NCBI GenBank assembly: GCA_965657795.1
Contig: CBFHQJ010000013.1
Span: 5,760 to 69,759, forward strand
Reading direction: 5' to 3'
Length of the DNA stretch: 64,000 bases
From: SW10 sp965657795
Lineage (GTDB): Bacteria > Verrucomicrobiota > Verrucomicrobiia > Verrucomicrobiales > Akkermansiaceae
Part shown: positions 1 through 8,674 of the stretch, one piece after another
Layout: each line of letters begins with the position of its first letter
Position numbering within the stretch: the first letter of the stretch is position 1
Translations under genes and position numbers: made by a program
The notes under the pieces: model-generated
The model's database searches: none
Seen by the model: only the letters and a program-made list of their open reading frames with translations
What the model was told of the DNA's origin: nothing

Positions 1-372
1 AAATTGAGCATCGTAGCCGACAAGTTTCCGTTCGGAGATCGGGCGTTTCAGGATTTGACGTATTTCGCGTGAACTCTCCGATAATACGACACTCCTTTCA
101 GCTCCATAGACTGTAGCAGGTTCACCGACGACAGAACGTTTTGGCGTAAAATCGTAAGCGACCCTACGGATCCGGTAGCGTTTTGCGCGTTTCTGACCCG
201 ATGACTTGAGCTTGCCTTGCTCTTCAAGAGAGGCGAGCCTGCGCTGGAGGGTTCTTTTTTCCAAAGGTGTCGCGAGGTGCCCAGCCACCTCGCCGACTGA
301 CATCGGGGAGGATGTTTTCGTGAAAACGGCCAAGATTTCGTCAATCTCTTTTTGTCGTATTTTCTTCGGCAT
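1..372 (-). CDS. Winged-helix / Fic-type protein, N-terminal part (cut by window edge)
   Basis: The frame is open from an ATG at 372 to the left edge with no stop, giving 124 codons. Residues 1-70 (MPKKIRQKEIDEILAVF, then SVGEVAGHL, then LQRRLASLEEQGKLKSSG) read as a winged helix-turn-helix. The last visible residues include PISERKLVGYDAQF, which resembles the segment preceding the core of Fic/DOC proteins (RxPVGYxxxFLxxY). Fic proteins usually transfer AMP to hydroxyl side chains through an HPFxxGNG motif; that motif would lie outside the window, so activity cannot be judged. An inverted repeat lies just upstream. The overlapping 98-codon open frame on the same strand is a shadow. The winged helix is fairly secure; Fic is a good guess resting on a short motif. 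Confidence 0.6.
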   Translation of the reverse strand, partial: MPKKIRQKEIDEILAVFTKTSSPMSVGEVAGHLATPLEKRTLQRRLASLEEQGKLKSSGQKRAKRYRIRRVAYDFTPKRSVVGEPATVYGAERSVVLSESSREIRQILKRPISERKLVGYDAQF

Positions 373-381
373 GGCTTTATT

Positions 382-419
382 TGTCGCTTTAATACGTCAA
401 AAATCCTCTAAAAGCGACA
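382..419 (-). promoter_or_regulatory. Inverted repeat upstream of the wHTH/Fic gene
   Basis: Perfect 9-bp arms TGTCGCTTT (382-390) and AAAGCGACA (411-419) are separated by 20 bases. The repeat ends 10 bases upstream of the ATG at 372. The encoded protein begins with a winged helix, so an autoregulatory operator is a reasonable inference. It is not demonstrated. Confidence 0.4.
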
Positions 420-464
420 TTTAAATCATTTTCATGTCGTATTTCCTGTCGGCGAGACACGTGA

Positions 465-496
465 CAAAAAAGCAGCACCCGGGTGGGGCGCTGCTT
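465..496 (-). terminator. Rho-independent terminator of acnB
   Basis: Read on the minus strand, AGCAGCGCCCC pairs with the GGGTGCTGCT segment and is followed by a run of six T (plus-strand A tract 465-471). It lies about 45 bases past the acnB stop and is oriented for acnB. Confidence 0.8.
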
Positions 497-537
497 GTGC
501 TGAAATCTGAATGAATGAGGGTTGAAACCAGAGCTTC

Positions 538-3309
538 TTAAGCGCTCATCGCTTCGACGGGAGGGGCGAAGGTCGTGAGTGGGATGCCTTGGACGGCAGT
601 CTTGTATTCGTCCATGGTTGGGGTCCTTCCCAGAATAGCGGAGAGAACAACGACGGGCGTCGAAGACAGGAGAGATTCTCCCTTCTTGCGATCCGAATCC
701 TCCACCACGCGGCCTTGGAAAAGGCGGGTCGAGGTCGCCATTACGGTGTCACCCTTTTCGGCTTTCTCCTGGTTGCCCATGCAAAGGTTACAGCCGGGTC
801 GCTCGAGATACATCATGTTCTCGTATTCGGTTCGGGCGTGATTCTTGGGGGCATCGTCGTTGAATTCGAAGCCAGAGTATTTTTGGAGCATGTCCCAGTC
901 TCCTTCGGCCTTGAGCTCATCGATGATGTTATAAGTTGGAGCGGTGACTACGAGGGGGGCATTAAACTTCACTTCGCCTTGAGCCTCTTCGAGATTTTTG
1001 AGCATCTTCGAAACGATCTTAAAGTCGCCCTTGTGAGCCATGCAGGAACCAACGAAGCCGAGGTCGATTGCTTTTGTTCCCTCGTAGTATGAGAGTTCTC
1101 TGATAACGTCGTGAGTGTAGCGCTTCGAGATGTCATCGTTGTTGACATCCGGATCCGCGATCATGGGCTCGTCGATGATATCGAGATCGACGACCATCTC
1201 AGCGTGATACTTGGCATTGGGATCGGGAGCGAGAGGTGGGTTCTCGCCAGAGCGAATTTCGCTAATCCGCTTATTGGCGATGTCGATGAGGCCTTGAAGG
1301 ACGCCTTTTTTGTTGTCCATACCCTTATCGATCATGATCTGAATGCGGGACTTGGCGATCTCGAGCGACTCGATGAGAGTATCGGGTTGGGAAATGCAGA
1401 TTGAAGCCTTGGCTTTCATCTCGGCAGTCCAATCAGTAAAGGTGAAGGCTTGGTCAGCGAGGAGAGAACCAAGGTGAACCTCGATGATTCGTCCTTGGAA
1501 GACGTTGTCTCCACCGAACTTGTCGAGCATCTGGGCTTGGGTGGCGTGGACCACGTCGCGGAAATCCATGTGCTCCTTTAGAGTTCCCTTGAAGGTGACT
1601 TTGACCGACTCGGGGATGGGCATGGAAGCTTCTCCGGTGGCGAGGGCGAGAGCGACGGTTCCGGAGTCGGCTCCGAAGGCCACGCCCTTTGACATGCGGG
1701 TGTGGGAATCACCACCGATGATGATGGACCAGTCATCCACCGTGAGGTCGTTCAGAACCTTGTGAATGACATCGGTCATCGGGTGGTATTTGTCCTCGGG
1801 ATCACGCCCGGTGATGAGGCCGAAGTCGTTCATGAAGCGCATCAGCTTGGGCGTGTTTTCCTGAGCCTTCTTGTCCCAGACCGAAGCGGTGTGGCAACCG
1901 GACTGGTAAGCGCCATCGACGATGGGTGAAATGGTGGTGGCAGCCATCGCCTCAAGTTCCTGCATCGTCATGAGGCCGGTGGTGTCTTGAGAGCCGACAA
2001 TGTTTACCTCGACGCGGAGATCGGAACCTGCGTGGAGAGTGACGCCCGGAGTGGTTCCAACAGCATTCTTGTTGAAGATCTTCTCAACGGCGGTGAGGCC
2101 CTGTCCTTCGTGTGAAATTTCCTTGGAAGGGGAGAAGACAACAGGAGCTTCGACACCGAGAGTTTTGGCGGCAAAAGTTTGCAGCTTCTTGCCGAAGACG
2201 ATGGCGTAAGATCCACCGGCCTTCATGAATTCCATTTTCTGTGGAGTGAAAGCTTTGGAGATGTCTTTGAGTTCCTTGCCGTCCTGGTAGAGTTTCTTTT
2301 TCTTCGTGTTAATCGTGAGGACGTTTCCGGTGTCCACCGAGTAGGTTTGCTCGAGGATGGACTCGCCTTCATCGTCGAGGACGGTGTTTCCCTCGGCATC
2401 CTTCTTTTTCACCCAGTTCTGGAGGTCAAGACCGATGCCGCCGGTGACATCGACGGTGGTTAGAAAGATGGGCGAAATGCCGTTCGTTCCTGCCACGATG
2501 GGGGCGAAGTTGACGAAGGGGACGTATTGGCTGGCCTGCTTGCCGGCCCAGAGAGCGGCGTTGTTGATCCCGGACATACGCGAAGATCCGACGCCCATGG
2601 TGCCTTTCTCAGCGATCAGCATGACGCTTTTGTCGGGGTGAAGTCGCTTGAGAGCTTCGATTTCCTGCTGAGCTTCAGGCGAAATGAAGCATTTCCCGTG
2701 AAGCTCACGGTCGGAACGGGAGTGGGCTTGGTTGCCGGGAGAAAGAAGGTCGGTCGAGATGTCTCCGGTGCCGGCGACGTAGGTGACGACTTGGATTTCT
2801 TCCTGGATATCGGGAAGCTTGGTGAAGAACTCGGCCTGTGCGTAGCTCTCGAGGAGGTCTTTGGCGACAGCGTTTCCGGCTTGGAAGGCCGCGGCGAGTT
2901 TTTCCATGTCGGCATCGTAAAGGAAGACCTGAGTCTTCAGAACCTTGGCAGCTTGAGCTGCAATATTAGCATTTTCGCCAAGAGCCAGATTCAAGAGGAC
3001 CTCCATCGATTGGCCGCCTTTCATGTGGGAAAGGAGTTCGAAAGCGAATTCGGGGGTGATCTCAGGGACACTTTCCTGCCCAAGAATGATTTGCTGAAGG
3101 AAATTTGCTTTTTCGACTGCAGCAGACGTCGTTCCAGGGAGAGTGTTGTAAATGAGGAAATTGAGAGATTCTTCGCGGTGCTCGTTATTAGGATCCTTGA
3201 TCTGGGTGATAATCTCCGCGAGAAGGTCACCTCCGTCGATGGGCTTGGGGTGCAGGCCCTGTTCTTTACGTTCTGAGATTTCCTGAAGGTATTCTTGATA
3301 GAGGCTCAT
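538..3309 (-). CDS. acnB: Aconitate hydratase B (AcnB)
   Basis: This is a 923-residue aconitase of the B type, slightly longer than the E. coli enzyme (865). It isomerises citrate and isocitrate in the TCA cycle; the family often also dehydrates 2-methylisocitrate. The N-terminal HEAT-like helical region (about 1-160) typical of AcnB is present, followed by the swivel and aconitase domains. The [4Fe-4S] ligands are visible as GSC (about Cys756) and PGCNLCMGNQ (about Cys840 and Cys843). The spacing between first and second cysteines is about 25 residues longer than in E. coli. The gene stands alone, with its own terminator downstream. No clear Shine-Dalgarno precedes the ATG at 3309. Confidence 0.97.
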   Translation of the reverse strand: MSLYQEYLQEISERKEQGLHPKPIDGGDLLAEIITQIKDPNNEHREESLNFLIYNTLPGTTSAAVEKANFLQQIILGQESVPEITPEFAFELLSHMKGGQSMEVLLNLALGENANIAAQAAKVLKTQVFLYDADMEKLAAAFQAGNAVAKDLLESYAQAEFFTKLPDIQEEIQVVTYVAGTGDISTDLLSPGNQAHSRSDRELHGKCFISPEAQQEIEALKRLHPDKSVMLIAEKGTMGVGSSRMSGINNAALWAGKQASQYVPFVNFAPIVAGTNGISPIFLTTVDVTGGIGLDLQNWVKKKDAEGNTVLDDEGESILEQTYSVDTGNVLTINTKKKKLYQDGKELKDISKAFTPQKMEFMKAGGSYAIVFGKKLQTFAAKTLGVEAPVVFSPSKEISHEGQGLTAVEKIFNKNAVGTTPGVTLHAGSDLRVEVNIVGSQDTTGLMTMQELEAMAATTISPIVDGAYQSGCHTASVWDKKAQENTPKLMRFMNDFGLITGRDPEDKYHPMTDVIHKVLNDLTVDDWSIIIGGDSHTRMSKGVAFGADSGTVALALATGEASMPIPESVKVTFKGTLKEHMDFRDVVHATQAQMLDKFGGDNVFQGRIIEVHLGSLLADQAFTFTDWTAEMKAKASICISQPDTLIESLEIAKSRIQIMIDKGMDNKKGVLQGLIDIANKRISEIRSGENPPLAPDPNAKYHAEMVVDLDIIDEPMIADPDVNNDDISKRYTHDVIRELSYYEGTKAIDLGFVGSCMAHKGDFKIVSKMLKNLEEAQGEVKFNAPLVVTAPTYNIIDELKAEGDWDMLQKYSGFEFNDDAPKNHARTEYENMMYLERPGCNLCMGNQEKAEKGDTVMATSTRLFQGRVVEDSDRKKGESLLSSTPVVVLSAILGRTPTMDEYKTAVQGIPLTTFAPPVEAMSA

Positions 3310-3448
3310 ATTAATAGGCGGTGGATTGGTTTCTGATGGGCGTCAAGGTGATGGCGGGTGCCTTTGACACAGCTTTCTGGTGAGATTTTAGGAGAAAAGG
3401 AAGGGAAGGTGAATCGCGAAAATTGGGAATATTCGATGAAATCAGGTC

Positions 3449-3480
3449 GCCGGGTGGCGAGGTCGCCGAGATGACCCGGC
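3449..3480. repeat. Nested hairpin, single copy
   Basis: Outer arms GCCGGGT (3449-3455) and ACCCGGC (3474-3480) enclose an inner GGCGA/TCGCC stem. There is no T tract, so it is not an obvious terminator. It lies between the divergent acnB and haem lipoprotein genes. Confidence 0.35.
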
Positions 3481-3532
3481 ATTCTCCATGGGAGGGGATG
3501 AGGTTTGACCTTTGGTTTGGGCGGGTTTTAGG

Positions 3533-3877
3533 ATGCGGAAGATAAAGAAGGTTTCGGTGATTGTTTTGGGAATTGCGGCCAGTGGTTTGTTTTTGAGCTG
3601 CGCGAAGTCATTCAAGGGTATTCCGGAGGTGACTTCGAAGATGGCGATGGAGTATGGGGTGGAGGAGGCTGATTTGGCGCGTGGCCGTGGAATCTACATG
3701 GCGCATTGTGCCTCCTGCCATGAGCGGATTCATCCCGGTGAAATTGATCCGGAGTTTTGGCGTGGGGTGACTCCACACATGGCGGCGAAGGCGAAGCTTT
3801 CCGATTTGGAGCATACTCAATTACATTACGTGATGGCCGCTCATGCCGAAGTTCACGGGTTGGATCCGGAGCATTGA
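3533..3877 (+). CDS. Small monohaem cytochrome-like lipoprotein
   Basis: A 114-residue protein starting at MRKIKK; a TTG 21 bases upstream is a weaker alternative. Residues 5-22 form a hydrophobic signal segment ending in a lipobox (LFLSC), so it is predicted to be lipid-anchored. One haem c attachment motif, CASCH, sits near residue 60. A methionine in the HMAAKAKLS segment could be the distal ligand. Its size and simple fold suggest a small class I-like c-type cytochrome with an electron-carrier role. The partner is unknown, since the neighbours (acnB, a ClpP-like protease) do not point to one. Confidence 0.7.
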   Translation: MRKIKKVSVIVLGIAASGLFLSCAKSFKGIPEVTSKMAMEYGVEEADLARGRGIYMAHCASCHERIHPGEIDPEFWRGVTPHMAAKAKLSDLEHTQLHYVMAAHAEVHGLDPEH

Positions 3878-3911
3878 TGATATTTGGACTGGAGTCCCAA
3901 GCTCGGTCGTC

Positions 3912-3949
3912 AAAAAAACCCGGGCTTCTTTCGAAGCACCGGGCTTTTT
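3912..3949. terminator. Bidirectional terminator between convergent genes
   Basis: The stem CCCGGGCTTC/GAAGC-A-CCGGG has a TTTC loop. It is flanked by A7 on the left and CTTTTT on the right, so it can stop transcription from both sides: the haem lipoprotein (+) and the ClpP-like protease (-). Confidence 0.85.
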
Positions 3950-3968
3950 GGGGAATGTTCTTTTCAGC

Positions 3969-5396
3969 TTACTTGAAGCGGTAGAATCCGTCGGGATTGT
4001 GCATGAGATACAGATCCTTGGGGTTACGACGCGGGAGGATCATGTAGGGATTTCCGTTGTCGTCGACTGCCGGGGTGAGGCCATTCTCAATGGCAGCACT
4101 GCGGGTTGTGGTCGGAACGACTCGTTTGGCGTCGGGATTCTTAAGAAGAGCGGTTTCGTGGATACGGTTGACGACGTGGTCGGCCCACTTGAGCTTCACG
4201 GCATCGTCACCAAACTCGGTCCAGTCGCCGGAAACGGTCTTTTTATACATCATCTCGATAAACTCGTCCGAAGTGACGCCCATCTTTTCAGCGATGGGAT
4301 CAGCGAGGCGGGCCCACCATCTTTTAAGATCTTCCACGTTCTCTTTCTGCTCGGTGAGGTTCATGCTGGAGAACATGAAGCTCTGACTAATCTGGTGGTG
4401 GAGGATAATGGCGTTTGGATAAACGAATGATTTCTCGGCCAGAGTGGTGATCGTGGCAGCCATGGAGGCGGCGAATGATTTTACGACAACGTAAACAGGA
4501 GCTTCGGATCCCTCCATGGCTTTGAGGATGCGGTATCCCGCCATGACGGAACCACCCGGGGAATCATCGATGACGATGAAGATGGGCTTCTTGGGGTCCT
4601 TGTTATTGAAGTAGTTGATTCGAGTGGTGACACGATCAGCAAGGGCTCCGGTGACGGGGCCGTTGAAAGGAATGCGGCGGTCGGAGATGACGAGGGTGCC
4701 GTCCTTCTTGAGGGGCTTGTCGAGATACTGGGGTTCGGCGTTGGCGTAGTCGTCGCGCTTGCTTTGGGTCTCGATCTCGCTGATCTCAGCCATGAGTTCG
4801 CTGGTAGTCATTGCGGATTCGGTTTGAAGGGTCTTGAGCTCAAAAGAGAGCTTTTCGGCTTCAAGCTTGGCGAGAGTGGCCTCGCGGGTCAGCTCCTCTT
4901 TCTCCGCCATGAACTTGGCGATGTCATCGGACTTCTTTGAGCTATGCTTGGCAGCTGCAAGGGCGATTTTTTCGCTCAAGAGTTCTTTTTCAAGTTTGAG
5001 GCGTGCGATCTCCGAGCGGAGTTCGACGGTCTCGTGTTTTGCTTTCTCGGCAGCGTAAGCGTTGAGAATTGAGAGGCGTTCGGTTTCGGCTTTCGCTTTT
5101 TCGAGTTCCTTATCCTCTTTGCTTTTTGGAGCAGGCTTTGCCTCGGCGGGCTTATCCTCCTTGGCGACCGGCTTTGGAGCAGGGTCGGATTTAGCTTCCT
5201 CCTTTTTGGGTCGGGCCTTGGCCTTGGCCTTTTCTTTTTTTTGCTCCTTTTTTTTGTCGTCAGCCTTCTTTTCTTTTTTAGGAGGCTTGGCGGCTTGTTC
5301 GGCTGCAGGCTTGGCGCCTTCGGCGGGCTTATCGGCTGGGTCGGCAGTTGCTGCGAGAGTGAGCGCAGCTGCCAGAGTTAAACTGGTTTTCAGCAT
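3969..5396 (-). CDS. Secreted ClpP/SppA-like serine protease with charged coiled-coil stalk
   Basis: A 475-residue protein. Residues 1-18 form a signal-like stretch. Residues about 20-100 are a low-complexity Ala/Lys/Pro/Glu tract, and about 100-215 are predicted coiled coil. The C-terminal half is a ClpP/crotonase-fold protease domain. Its features are the oxyanion-loop motif IDDSPGGSVMAG, a nucleophile Ser in SFAASMAAT, a His in AIILHHQ, and later acidic residues (GDWTEFGDD). The family includes membrane-associated serine proteases acting in the envelope without a AAA partner. The domain is clear; the substrate is unknown. The Lys-rich tract may bind the cell wall or nucleic acid (inference). 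A TGGTGTCG box lies 11-18 bases upstream of the start. Confidence 0.8.
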   Translation of the reverse strand: MLKTSLTLAAALTLAATADPADKPAEGAKPAAEQAAKPPKKEKKADDKKKEQKKEKAKAKARPKKEEAKSDPAPKPVAKEDKPAEAKPAPKSKEDKELEKAKAETERLSILNAYAAEKAKHETVELRSEIARLKLEKELLSEKIALAAAKHSSKKSDDIAKFMAEKEELTREATLAKLEAEKLSFELKTLQTESAMTTSELMAEISEIETQSKRDDYANAEPQYLDKPLKKDGTLVISDRRIPFNGPVTGALADRVTTRINYFNNKDPKKPIFIVIDDSPGGSVMAGYRILKAMEGSEAPVYVVVKSFAASMAATITTLAEKSFVYPNAIILHHQISQSFMFSSMNLTEQKENVEDLKRWWARLADPIAEKMGVTSDEFIEMMYKKTVSGDWTEFGDDAVKLKWADHVVNRIHETALLKNPDAKRVVPTTTRSAAIENGLTPAVDDNGNPYMILPRRNPKDLYLMHNPDGFYRFK

Positions 5397-5445
5397 GCAA
5401 GAATAACGACACCAGATTGCCGGATTATCAAATTAATTCCGAGAA

Positions 5446-6330
5446 TCAGGAGGATTGTGCCGCGGCCCGCTTGGCCTTCAGTCGCCGACTCATCAAAATG
5501 AAGAAAAGGATCATCGTGAGGATGAAAATGACGGCACCAAGAGCGACAAGTTGTTTGGCTTTCGTGGCCATGGCGTCGGACTCCTCTTTCACGCTGGGGG
5601 GCTTTGAATCAGGGGAATAAGCGAAAACGAGTGTTTCGTTTTGGAGGCCGATGGAGGTGAGTTTGCGGAGCGTTTTGAGAAGCTCGGGGATGTTTTTGGG
5701 ATCGTCCTCGGCTTTTTGTTCAAGTTCGCCGGATATCAGGAAACGTGAAATTCCGGAGAGGAGTTCTTCGGGAATTTCCCCTTTGCTTGGAGTGATCTCA
5801 GAGACGTTAAGAATGAGCTTTCCGTCGGTGAGAAGTGGAGTCCCGGTAAAGGTCCCGTTGAGGTTGTTGTCGCGAGATTCGATGTCGAGCGAGCTCCGAA
5901 CGAAGCCGGGAAGTTTGCTGGTGGAATTGAAAGGAAGATGGATCGTGCCGCTGATTTCCGAGTCGGTGAGTTTTTCGAAGTGGAATTGTCCCCGATAACT
6001 TTTCAGAACTTCAAAATGGGCGATGGCGAGGTTGAGATCCTGAGCTGAAAGCGTGAGTTCGGCGGCGCGACCGTTGTTGACCTCGTGATTGAAATGGCGG
6101 AGGCGGTTGACGAGGGAATTGAATTCGGTTTCGTGTGCTTTTGGATCGGCCACCGGTGCGGGTTTGGCCTCTTCTTCGGTGAAGGTTTTGTAAGCGTCCG
6201 TTTGTTTTTTGAGGAAATAAGCGGCAGAGCTCACCAGAACGAGGATGACGACAGCCATCACGATGAGGATGAGGCAGCCCGCAAATGGGGAGCGCGGAGC
6301 GTCTTTCGGAGCTTGATCGGAATCTGGCAC
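5446..6330 (-). CDS. Hypothetical protein with two membrane segments
   Basis: 294 residues, family not recognised. A strong transmembrane helix spans about residues 16-40 and a second about 258-282, followed by a basic tail (RRLKAKRAAA). The roughly 215-residue middle would then lie in the periplasm. The middle is rich in beta-type segments (for example GTIHLPFNSTSK and LILNVSEITPS) and could be a lipid- or protein-binding domain. It sits 49 bases upstream of the ClpP-like protease on the same strand, so the two may be co-transcribed. Confidence 0.6.
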   Translation of the reverse strand: MPDSDQAPKDAPRSPFAGCLILIVMAVVILVLVSSAAYFLKKQTDAYKTFTEEEAKPAPVADPKAHETEFNSLVNRLRHFNHEVNNGRAAELTLSAQDLNLAIAHFEVLKSYRGQFHFEKLTDSEISGTIHLPFNSTSKLPGFVRSSLDIESRDNNLNGTFTGTPLLTDGKLILNVSEITPSKGEIPEELLSGISRFLISGELEQKAEDDPKNIPELLKTLRKLTSIGLQNETLVFAYSPDSKPPSVKEESDAMATKAKQLVALGAVIFILTMILFFILMSRRLKAKRAAAQSS

Positions 6331-6404
6331 GGGGGCGGTTTGGCATTTTGGCGGGCCGAGATCAATGGATTTGAGATTTCAAAATAGGAAACTAAGCTCA
6401 GTTC

Positions 6405-6932
6405 ATGGAGAGCGGGCGGGGGACCATCATTCGGCTGACCAAGTTGACTGACACCAGCTTGATCGTGCATTGGATGAGCGAGGAGGCAGGGCTGATCAAG
6501 ACGGTCGCCAAAGGGGCGCGCCGGGCCAAGAGTGCTTTCGCGGGAAGGTTGGACCTATTTGTTGAGGCGGACTTTGAATGGGGGAGGAATAAAAAAGGGG
6601 AATTGCATCATTTGAAGGAGGTGTCCGTGGTGAATTATCGGGAGGGGCTGAGGACGAGTTATCGGGATGCGCTGGTGGCGGGATACTTTGGGCAACTTCT
6701 GGAAATGGTGCTGGAGCTGGATCATCCCGAGCCGGAGATGTGGGATCTTTTGAGGCGTGGACTCGAGCACCTGGGCGAGGCCGGTGCGAGTCGTCGGGCG
6801 ATGTTCTACTTCGAGAGGGAGGTGGCACGAATGCTGGGGTTGGGGAAGGGGGCACACCTTGGAATTCTGCAAGTTTATGGAAAACTGCCCAGGACGCGGG
6901 ATCATTGTCTCGAACTTCTTCCGCAAAAGTGA
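6405..6932 (+). CDS. recO: DNA repair protein RecO (short form)
   Basis: 175 residues, with the N-terminal OB-fold start typical of RecO (GTIIRLTKLTDTSLIVHWMSEEAGL, broken here: TSLIVHW then EAGLIKTVAKGARR). It is shorter than most RecO (about 230-250). The zinc-binding cysteines present in some RecO are absent and the C-terminal helical part is reduced. RecO loads RecA on SSB-coated single-stranded DNA together with RecR. It is followed after 38 bases by a TPR gene. Confidence 0.85.
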   Translation: MESGRGTIIRLTKLTDTSLIVHWMSEEAGLIKTVAKGARRAKSAFAGRLDLFVEADFEWGRNKKGELHHLKEVSVVNYREGLRTSYRDALVAGYFGQLLEMVLELDHPEPEMWDLLRRGLEHLGEAGASRRAMFYFEREVARMLGLGKGAHLGILQVYGKLPRTRDHCLELLPQK

Positions 6933-6970
6933 GAGAACATTCCACTGACACCCGTTTTTGAGACCAGATC

Positions 6971-7858
6971 ATGTCGACAATTTCCAAATATTCTCTCGCC
7001 AAGCTGGAAAATCTCCTGGGCAAGTCACTCGGCAATGCCTCGGATGACGATCTTCGTGAATTGGCCGATGAATCGGTCGAAAAAGCGAGGGCAGGGCTCG
7101 AGACGGATCTCTTGTCCAAGCAGGATCTGGTTGACGGGCTGGAACTCCGAGGGCAATTGCACCGATATTTGGGCGAGTTTGAAAATGCACGTGACGACTA
7201 CGCCGAGGCTCTTTCGCTCCTAAAGGATGTGCAGGATTCGGACGAAGTGGTCGGGCGGATTTGCGCCGGTTTGGCAGTGTCTTACGAATTGAGTGGTGAA
7301 CCTTTCAAGGCGAAGTCTTACTACAAAGGAGCTATCAAGACTCTAACACAACTTGATCCGTTGCCAGTCGTTGATGTTGCCGAGTTGAATAACAATCTCG
7401 CGTTCATTTACGAGTTGGAAGAGAATTACGATAAAGCTGAGACTTGCTTTCTGGATGCATTGAAATCCTGCTACGAGGAACTGGGGCCGAATCACAGTCA
7501 GACGGCGGTTTTTTATAATAACGTCGGCAGTTTCTATTTTAAATTGGAGCATGATGAGCAGGCCGGGCAGATGCATGAGGAGGCCCTGAAAGCCCGGATC
7601 TCTCTGTTTGGAGAGTCACATCTTGAGACGGCGCAGAGCTACGCGAACCTGGCCCTGGTGCTGGTAAGAAGCGGGAAGGTGGCTGATGGACTGGCTCACT
7701 TTGAGAAGGCCTTAACGGGATTTGAATCAGATCTCGATGCCTCGGGATATGACTATGAGATTGTCGCGGCCAATTATCGCGATGTTCTCGAGTCCATGGG
7801 AGATGATAAGGCGGTCAAGGAACTCGACCGGAGGCTCGATAAAAATGGATTTACCTAA
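6971..7858 (+). CDS. Tetratricopeptide repeat protein
   Basis: 295 residues made largely of TPR units of the kinesin-light-chain type. Examples are AELNNNLAFIYELEENYDKAETCF, seen as ELNNNLAFIYELE then NYDKAE, and TAQSYANLALVLVRSGKVADGLAHFEKAL, seen as SYANLALVLV then ALAHFEKA-like turns. There is no signal peptide, so it is probably cytoplasmic. TPRs are protein-binding scaffolds; no partner can be named. Its stop overlaps the convergent NlpC-like gene by 4 bases. Confidence 0.85.
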   Translation: MSTISKYSLAKLENLLGKSLGNASDDDLRELADESVEKARAGLETDLLSKQDLVDGLELRGQLHRYLGEFENARDDYAEALSLLKDVQDSDEVVGRICAGLAVSYELSGEPFKAKSYYKGAIKTLTQLDPLPVVDVAELNNNLAFIYELEENYDKAETCFLDALKSCYEELGPNHSQTAVFYNNVGSFYFKLEHDEQAGQMHEEALKARISLFGESHLETAQSYANLALVLVRSGKVADGLAHFEKALTGFESDLDASGYDYEIVAANYRDVLESMGDDKAVKELDRRLDKNGFT

Positions 7859-8640
7859 TTTCGGCTGGAAACCTTGGTGGGCCATTTTTGGCCGATCAGC
7901 CAACCGTGTATCACTTCCGGGTTGCGGGTGAGGTTCCCGATGACGCGGTAGTTGGAACGCTGAAGGCTTCCCGCATTTTTACGGTCTTCGTCGACAACGC
8001 AATAGGGATGGGCTCCGGAGGAATGGATAAAGCGGATGCCGCCGGACTCCGGAATGACGAGAAAGGCGACGTGATTATCGAGTCCGACAATGTGGATGCC
8101 CGGGCCCCGGCCTTTGGCCTCATCGACAAAGGTGTCGTAGTTTTGGCTGGCTCGAATGACCATTGATTTGTTGGGCATGAAGGTGCCAATAATTCGTTGG
8201 GAGGGTTGCTGGGCCAGGCGAATGCGTTCCACGGCGAACCCGGCGTCGCGAAGAATGGTCGATACAAAGTATCCGCAGGCGATTTTGCCAGAACCCGGAG
8301 TTTGGGACATGCCGTTAAAATCCCAAGGTGTCCCGAGCCAGCAGCGCATCATGGCGGGGAGGAGGGCTTCGAGAGTCCTTTGGCTCTCGGTGACGACGTC
8401 CGAAATTTCGCGGGCGGTGCGGGCTTCGGCATATCGATTGGCGAGATCGAGACGTTTTGCTTCAAGCTGCGAAATGAGCTCTTGATAGCGCTCCGGATTC
8501 GGCTTGGGAGCATCCTCGGGTGGAGCATCCCGGACGATGTGTTGTTGATAAAAATTAAGAAGCGGATCACGGTAAACCCATCCTGCGTAGGCGCTGCCTG
8601 CCAGGATGAGGAGAATGAAAAGCCGCCTCAGTTTTTTCAT
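7855..8640 (-). CDS. NlpC/P60-like (CHAP-fold) secreted peptidase
   Basis: 261 residues with an N-terminal signal or anchor (residues 3-22, LRRLFILLILAGSAYAGW). A helical segment (about 50-100) precedes a papain-like domain. The proposed catalytic residues are Cys in KIACGYFVSTIL (about 125), His in LDNHVAFLVI (about 195) and a third polar residue in FIHSSGAHPY. This arrangement matches NlpC/P60-type cell-wall amidases/peptidases, though overall similarity is loose. It probably acts in the periplasm on peptidoglycan. An 8-bp inverted repeat abuts its start codon. Confidence 0.65.
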   Translation of the reverse strand: MKKLRRLFILLILAGSAYAGWVYRDPLLNFYQQHIVRDAPPEDAPKPNPERYQELISQLEAKRLDLANRYAEARTAREISDVVTESQRTLEALLPAMMRCWLGTPWDFNGMSQTPGSGKIACGYFVSTILRDAGFAVERIRLAQQPSQRIIGTFMPNKSMVIRASQNYDTFVDEAKGRGPGIHIVGLDNHVAFLVIPESGGIRFIHSSGAHPYCVVDEDRKNAGSLQRSNYRVIGNLTRNPEVIHGWLIGQKWPTKVSSRN

Positions 8641-8668
8641 TGGTGTCGCTGTATATTAAACGACACCA
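8641..8668 (-). promoter_or_regulatory. Inverted repeat TGGTGTCG/CGACACCA at the NlpC-like start
   Basis: Perfect 8-bp arms at 8641-8648 and 8661-8668 surround an AT-rich spacer that could contain a -10 element (TTTAATAT on the minus strand). It immediately precedes the ATG at 8640. The same CGACACCA box occurs upstream of the ClpP-like gene (5407-5414). Possibly a promoter or operator; inference. Confidence 0.35.
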
Positions 8669-8674
8669 AACGAA

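Noticed and set aside
48..344. 98-codon minus-strand frame
   Set aside because: Lies in another frame of the winged-helix/Fic gene, whose frame continues beyond the window edge and carries real motifs.
2527..3276. Plus-strand frame of 249 codons opposite acnB
   Set aside because: Shadow of acnB; lacks any domain signal.
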